Notes under the pieces: model-generated
Database searches by the model: none
What the model was told of the DNA's origin: nothing
The model's input: the letters and a program-made list of their open reading frames with translations, nothing else
Program-made: the position numbers and the translations under genes
From: Actinobacillus sp.
Lineage (GTDB): Bacteria > Pseudomonadota > Gammaproteobacteria > Enterobacterales > Pasteurellaceae
Length of the DNA stretch: 64,000 bases
NCBI GenBank assembly: GCA_020026055.1
Contig: JAHHRA010000007.1
Location: forward strand, 7,748-71,747
Direction of reading: 5' to 3'
Part shown: positions 60,244 through 64,000 of the stretch, piece by piece
How the letters are laid out: the number at the start of each line of letters is the position of its first letter
Numbering within the stretch: position 1 is the stretch's first letter

Positions 60244-60930
60244 ATGAAAAAGTTTTTAATATTTATAACTTGTTTTTTGCTAATTATCTCTATAACTAAC
60301 TCAAAACTCATAGCGGGAGAAAATAAAATGCTAAAAAATAGTGTTGAATTTGGGCTAAAAGTTAATGACACATTTTTTTCTGTTCCAAGTAGTTTAAAAC
60401 AACTTCTTAATGATGGTTGGAAAATAAGTGATAAAGAACCATATTTTTTAAATCCAGTAGTTGGGGAAGATTATTATAGAATACGTACAAATTGGTCACT
60501 ATCTAATGATAAAAAAAGAATTGTTAAAGGTGGTAGAATAATTAGACTTTTAGAAAAAGATGGAGTTTTTTTAGAAGTTACAATAATAAATCAAGATGTT
60601 TCAGAAAATGATAAGCCATGTAAAAAAATAGAAGATTGTACAGTTGACTCTATTACAGTTTTTTATGATGAGAAGCACCCAAGTATAAAAATAAATAATA
60701 AAGAATTAAATAGCTTAACACCAAAAATTTTAGTTTCAGATTACTCTTTAGATGATGGGTGGCAACACGTTCCAACAAATTATAGAAATCACCCTGAATT
60801 TAAAACTTCAACAGAATATAGTATTATAAAAAATATAGATAATTATGAAAGAAGTATTACAATCTATTTTGATTTAGAGGATAAACCATTAAAAGTTGTA
60901 GTATCAAATGGAATGCCTTTAGAAAAATAA
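60244..60930 (+). CDS. Exported protein of unknown function, fusobacterial-like
   Basis: 228 residues, preceded by GAGGAGAAGATGA. The N-terminal 25 residues form a hydrophobic signal (FLIFITCFLLIISITNS) without a lipobox cysteine. The body is polar and beta-rich (FGLKVNDTFFSVPSSLKQLLNDGWKI, GGRIIRLLEKDGVFLEV, VDSITVFYDEKHPSIKI, RSITIYFDLEDKP). I do not recognise a catalytic motif. AGA and ATA codons dominate, unlike rraB. A/T-rich spacer 60931-61094 downstream contains a good -10 (GATATAATTATAC, about 60972) and two nested inverted repeats (ATATTAG/CTAATAT, TTATCT/AGATAA). Confidence 0.65.
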   Translation: MKKFLIFITCFLLIISITNSKLIAGENKMLKNSVEFGLKVNDTFFSVPSSLKQLLNDGWKISDKEPYFLNPVVGEDYYRIRTNWSLSNDKKRIVKGGRIIRLLEKDGVFLEVTIINQDVSENDKPCKKIEDCTVDSITVFYDEKHPSIKINNKELNSLTPKILVSDYSLDDGWQHVPTNYRNHPEFKTSTEYSIIKNIDNYERSITIYFDLEDKPLKVVVSNGMPLEK

Positions 60931-61094
60931 AAATTATTTTATAAAGAAAATAAAAAAGTACAAGATTTTTTGATATAATTATACTCATAAAGAATTTTTA
61001 TTAAAAAAGAATATTAGAAATTTTATCTTTCTGATTGATTTTTCTTTTTAGATAAGTTATTCTTTAATATATCTAATATTTCAGGAGATAAAAA

Positions 61095-62240
61095 ATGAAG
61101 AAAATATTAATTTCATTATTTCTATTAGTATTTTTAACTTCCTGTATGGATAAAGTTGATGAAAGAGGCTTTTATATTGAAGGAAAAAATATTGGTATTA
61201 ATAAGATGACAAAGTCTATTTACGATAATGAAGGTTATGATATAAATGGTTACAATAAATATGGATTTGATAAAACAGGTTATGATAAGAAAGGTTATAA
61301 CTCTTTAGGTTTTGATAAAAATGGGATTAATAAAAGAGGATATGACAAAGATGGAAATTATCATAATAAATATAAATTTGATAGAATGCTAGAAGAAAAA
61401 AGTTTTGGTTTTGATTCTGCCAAAGAATATATGGTAAAAAGATTTTCGTTAAAAAATACCTATATGTATTCTGCTGGAAAAGGTGAATTTGAAACAACAA
61501 AAGATTATAATAGCCGTCTTCAATCTGACCAGAGAAAATATTTAAATACCTTGATGGATTCCTATTTTATTTATGATGCAGGTAAGATGGACATAGAGTA
61601 TAATGCTGATACTCAAGAGATGGTATTTACAGTTTATTCATATGAAGATACTGAAAATGTAAAAGAAAATGATGGAAAGATAGAAAGAAAGGTAAAACAT
61701 TTTTCTATTCCTTTTGAAGAAAAAGAGGAATTTCGTTTAAAAATGAATGTGGAAGAAGCAAAAGAGTTTGATAGAAGTAAGGTAAAAATAAAAATGATAA
61801 TAAGCCCACTTTATGAAGCTATTGCTGGGGACACAAAAACTTTAAATGAATATGGAATGAGAGAAAAGCAAGAAAGAAATATTGATTATGATAGAAGAAC
61901 AGATGATTATAGAAGTATTGTAGGATATAGAATATATGATGATAATAAAACTTATTATGAAAAAACTTTAGATATTAATATGAGAGAAGCATTTATAAAG
62001 TATGCAGAAACTCTTATTGATGAAAAAGATATAAAGCAACAATATTATCCTGCAAGAATTTATAAAAAAGATGATAAAATTCATTTTATAAAAGAGGAGT
62101 ATGTGAGAAACTCTTTTAGAAATAAATTTATTAGATATGTTTATGATTTGAAAACTAAAAAAATCACAAAAGACAGAAAATTGGAAAATTATACTAGCTT
62201 TGATATAAGAAAAGAATATAAAAACTGGCAGAAGTTTTAA
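61095..62240 (+). CDS. Lipoprotein with GYDKxG-type repeats, unknown function
   Basis: 381 residues. Lipoprotein signal with lipobox LTSC (Cys17). Residues about 47-88 are eight or so short repeats of the form G(Y/F)(D/N)K-x-G (GYDINGYNKYGFDKTGYDKK, GYNSLGFDKNGINKRGYDKD), a pattern common in fusobacterial surface proteins. The rest is a charged Lys/Glu-rich domain (YVKRFSLKN-like, KHFSIPFEEKEEFRLKMN). AGGAG precedes the ATG. Its codon usage is AGA/ATA-dominated. Probably anchored to a membrane face; role unknown. Confidence 0.72.
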   Translation: MKKILISLFLLVFLTSCMDKVDERGFYIEGKNIGINKMTKSIYDNEGYDINGYNKYGFDKTGYDKKGYNSLGFDKNGINKRGYDKDGNYHNKYKFDRMLEEKSFGFDSAKEYMVKRFSLKNTYMYSAGKGEFETTKDYNSRLQSDQRKYLNTLMDSYFIYDAGKMDIEYNADTQEMVFTVYSYEDTENVKENDGKIERKVKHFSIPFEEKEEFRLKMNVEEAKEFDRSKVKIKMIISPLYEAIAGDTKTLNEYGMREKQERNIDYDRRTDDYRSIVGYRIYDDNKTYYEKTLDINMREAFIKYAETLIDEKDIKQQYYPARIYKKDDKIHFIKEEYVRNSFRNKFIRYVYDLKTKKITKDRKLENYTSFDIRKEYKNWQKF

Positions 62241-62247
62241 AATGATG

Positions 62248-62296
62248 AAAGATAACATAGGATTAAGATGAAGATTTTGGATTTTATGTTATCTTT
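62248..62296 (+). terminator. Strong terminator after the repeat lipoprotein
   Basis: AAAGATAACATA (62248-62259) pairs perfectly with TATGTTATCTTT (62285-62296), followed by TTTTT. The remaining bases to 62361 must contain the promoter for marR-MATE (TTGATATAAAACTAATTTTATGATAAAAT region). Confidence 0.88.
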
Positions 62297-62361
62297 TTTT
62301 TAAATAAAAAAAGTTTGATATAAAACTAATTTTATGATAAAATTCTCTGCGGGGTGATAAA

Positions 62362-62799
62362 ATGAAAAATAAAAATCTGGAAAACAGTCTTTTTAGTTAT
62401 ATATCCAGAATAAGAATAAAAAGTTGTTGCTTTATAGAAAATGAAGCTAAAAAAAGAGGAATAACCTTAAGTTATTCCTATATGAGAATAATAATAATAT
62501 TACATTTTAATAAAAAACTTTCTATGAAAGAGCTTACAAATCGTCTTGGACGTGATAAGTCAACTGTAACATCTCTTATAAATAAATTGGAAGCAGAGGG
62601 GTATATTAAAAAAACTGTATGTGATTTTGATAAAAGAATGACTTACTTAGAACTAAAAGATAAGTCACAGGAAATTTTAGATACAATTTTTGAAATTTCT
62701 GAAGTGTTTCATGAAAAAGTTGTAGAAATGATTGGGGAAGAGGACACAGACACTTTATATAGAATAAATAAAAAATTGTTAGATAATTGGAATTTATAA
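62362..62799 (+). CDS. MarR-family transcriptional regulator
   Basis: 145 residues. Winged-helix MarR fold: MKELTNRLGRDKSTVTSLINKLEAEGYIKK (recognition helix and start of wing), DFDKRMTYLELKDKSQEIL. It contains cysteines near the N-terminus (KSCCFIE). GGGGTGATAAA lies upstream. It is directly followed by a MATE pump gene (27 bases), the usual arrangement of a local repressor and its efflux target. Low-GC codon use. Confidence 0.88.
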   Translation: MKNKNLENSLFSYISRIRIKSCCFIENEAKKRGITLSYSYMRIIIILHFNKKLSMKELTNRLGRDKSTVTSLINKLEAEGYIKKTVCDFDKRMTYLELKDKSQEILDTIFEISEVFHEKVVEMIGEEDTDTLYRINKKLLDNWNL

Positions 62800-62826
62800 A
62801 AAATTTGAGGGAGAGAAAAGAAAAAT

Positions 62827-64000
62827 ATGAGTGAAGTTAAACATAAATTAATGGGAACGGAGAAAATTACAAAGCTATTAATACAATTTTCTTTACCAGC
62901 TATAATAGGAATGCTAGTAAATGCTTTGTATAATCTTGTTGATAGAATATATATAGGAAATATAAAAGAGGTTGGACACTTGGCAATAGCTGGGGTGGGA
63001 TTAACATTTCCAGTTGTAGTTTTTGTATTTGCATTTTCAATAATGATAGGGTTAGGTTCTGCAACAAATTCATCACTAAGCCTTGGAAGAAAGAAAAAGA
63101 AAGAGGCTGAAATGTATTTGGGGACAGCAATCTTTTTTGGTTCTTTGGTTTCACTTGTTTTAATGGTTGTTATTTTAGGAAGACTAGATTTGTTAGTAGA
63201 AAAATTAGGTGGAAGTGAAAATACTTCAATTTATGCAAAACAGTATTTAGAAATTTTAGCCTTTGGTTTTCCAGCAGCAGTAGTTGGATATATTGCTAAT
63301 GCTTCTATACGTTCAGATGGAAATCCAAGAATGGCTATGGCAACACTTCTTATTGGAGCAATAACAAATATAGCTTTAGACCCTTTATTTATATTTTATT
63401 TTGATATGGGAGTAAAAGGAGCAGCTTGGGCAACAATAATTTCTCAATATGCTTCTGGAATATGGGCTATATATTATTTCCTTTCAGATTTTAGTGGAAT
63501 GAAATTATATTTAAAAAATATAAAATTAGATATATTAAAAATAAAAAATATTGTGTCTTTAGGAAGTGCTCCGTTTGCAATTCAGATAGGGGCTAGTGTG
63601 GTAAACTATGTATACAATAGTACATTAAAAAGTCATGGTGGAGATTCAGGGATTGGAGCTATGGCAATAGTTCAAGGGATAATAACTTTTATTCTAATGC
63701 CAATTTTTGGAATAAATCAGGGATTACAGCCAATACTTGGGTATAATTATGGTTCAAGATTGTATGGAAGAGTAAGAGAGGCTTTATTCAAAGGTATTTT
63801 TGCAGCAACAACATTATGTTTTATAGATTTTCTAGCAATTCAATTTTTATCAAAATATTTAATTAACATTTTCTCAAAGAATGAAGAATTAATTTTGATA
63901 GCATCAAGAGGACTTAGAATACAAACTTTTATGTTTCCACTAGCTGGATTTCAAATAATATCTTCTATATATTTCCAAGCTATTGGAAAACCAAAAATGA
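62827..64000 (+). CDS. MATE-family multidrug efflux transporter, 3' end cut by window
   Basis: 391 codons visible from ATG 62827 (GAGGGAGAG upstream). About nine hydrophobic helices so far; MATE motifs LIQFSLPAIIGMLVNALYNLVDRIYIG, GLGSATNSSLSLGRKKKKEA and the second-half repeat SLGSAPFAIQIGASVVNYVYN, MPIFGINQGLQPILGYNYGS. NorM/DinF-type cation-coupled drug export, probably controlled by the adjacent MarR. The style is that of Fusobacterium/Firmicutes MATE proteins rather than of Pasteurellaceae NorM. Confidence 0.9.
   Translation, partial: MSEVKHKLMGTEKITKLLIQFSLPAIIGMLVNALYNLVDRIYIGNIKEVGHLAIAGVGLTFPVVVFVFAFSIMIGLGSATNSSLSLGRKKKKEAEMYLGTAIFFGSLVSLVLMVVILGRLDLLVEKLGGSENTSIYAKQYLEILAFGFPAAVVGYIANASIRSDGNPRMAMATLLIGAITNIALDPLFIFYFDMGVKGAAWATIISQYASGIWAIYYFLSDFSGMKLYLKNIKLDILKIKNIVSLGSAPFAIQIGASVVNYVYNSTLKSHGGDSGIGAMAIVQGIITFILMPIFGINQGLQPILGYNYGSRLYGRVREALFKGIFAATTLCFIDFLAIQFLSKYLINIFSKNEELILIASRGLRIQTFMFPLAGFQIISSIYFQAIGKPKM

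Noticed and set aside
60066..60371. Minus-strand frame opposite the foreign remnant and exported protein
   Set aside because: Antisense, composed of Phe/Ile/Leu from A/T-rich DNA; the plus-strand frames have signal peptide and ribosome-binding site.
61968..62258. Minus-strand frame opposite the repeat lipoprotein
   Set aside because: Antisense shadow in A/T-rich DNA without a start signal.
62900..63154. Minus-strand frame opposite the MATE gene
   Set aside because: Antisense to a clear transporter frame; hydrophobicity is a by-product of the membrane helices on the other strand.

Overview
The window looks like a chromosomal segment of a gamma-proteobacterium of the family Pasteurellaceae; the genus cannot be named from sequence alone. 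The evidence is the housekeeping genes: ArcA, CorC-Lnt-KdkA, TnaC-TnaA-TnaB, PflA, a split pab cluster, DnaK-DnaJ, TrxA, DapB, MenD, MenF, AlaA, NrdD-NrdG, YheS and RraB, all of Haemophilus/Pasteurella type. One ACAAGCGGT uptake-signal-like 9-mer (26622-26630) fits the Actinobacillus pleuropneumoniae side of the family, but one copy is weak evidence.

Layout. 1-5.7 kb is core: mlaF (cut by the window edge), arcA, corC, lnt, kdkA. 6.0-36.1 kb is a large accessory region for breaking down sulfated host glycosaminoglycans, almost wholly on the minus strand. 36.6-60.0 kb is core again (pflA, tnaB-tnaA with its leader peptide tnaC, pabC-pabB/pabA, a SulP transporter, tRNA-Ser, dnaK-dnaJ, trxA, dapB, menD-menF, alaA, nrdD-nrdG, yheS, rraB). 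From about 60.02 kb to the end the DNA becomes very AT-rich, with AGA and ATA codons dominant: a decayed gene tail, two exported proteins, a MarR regulator and a MATE efflux pump, resembling Fusobacteria and probably acquired.

How the accessory region fits together (inference from families and operon structure). Two exported family-8 polysaccharide lyases (a chondroitin AC/hyaluronate-type and a chondroitin ABC-type) cut the polymer to unsaturated oligosaccharides. Two Cys-type sulfatases, activated by the encoded anaerobic sulfatase-maturating enzyme, remove sulfate. A giant outer-membrane protein with two consecutive beta-barrel regions (an autotransporter plus an extra porin-like barrel, broken by one frameshift) is encoded with the first lyase. 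Disaccharides would enter by a mannose-family PTS (EIIA, B, C, D), be split by the unsaturated glucuronyl hydrolase (with a cytoplasmic heparinase II/III-type lyase), and feed two branches: hexosamine-6-phosphate through NagA then NagB (GlcN) or AgaS, a LacC-type kinase and a class II tagatose-bisphosphate aldolase (GalN); and unsaturated uronate through KduI and KduD to 2-keto-3-deoxygluconate. The kinase and aldolase for that last compound are not in the window.

Regulation. Three operons of this region carry near-identical promoter modules: a CRP-like site, an A/T dyad, a sigma70 promoter with a 16-base spacer, and a TTAATCGRTTAT operator over the start site. The kduI promoter instead carries 8-base tandem repeats whose unit resembles that operator. 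A GntR/UTRA regulator is encoded locally. A remnant of a Mu-like phage immunity region (repressor and truncated ner) lies inside the region. Other structural items are a related set of hairpins between convergent genes (one inside pabC), a 54-base perfect palindrome and a 52-base insertion-sequence relic inside the dnaJ terminator.
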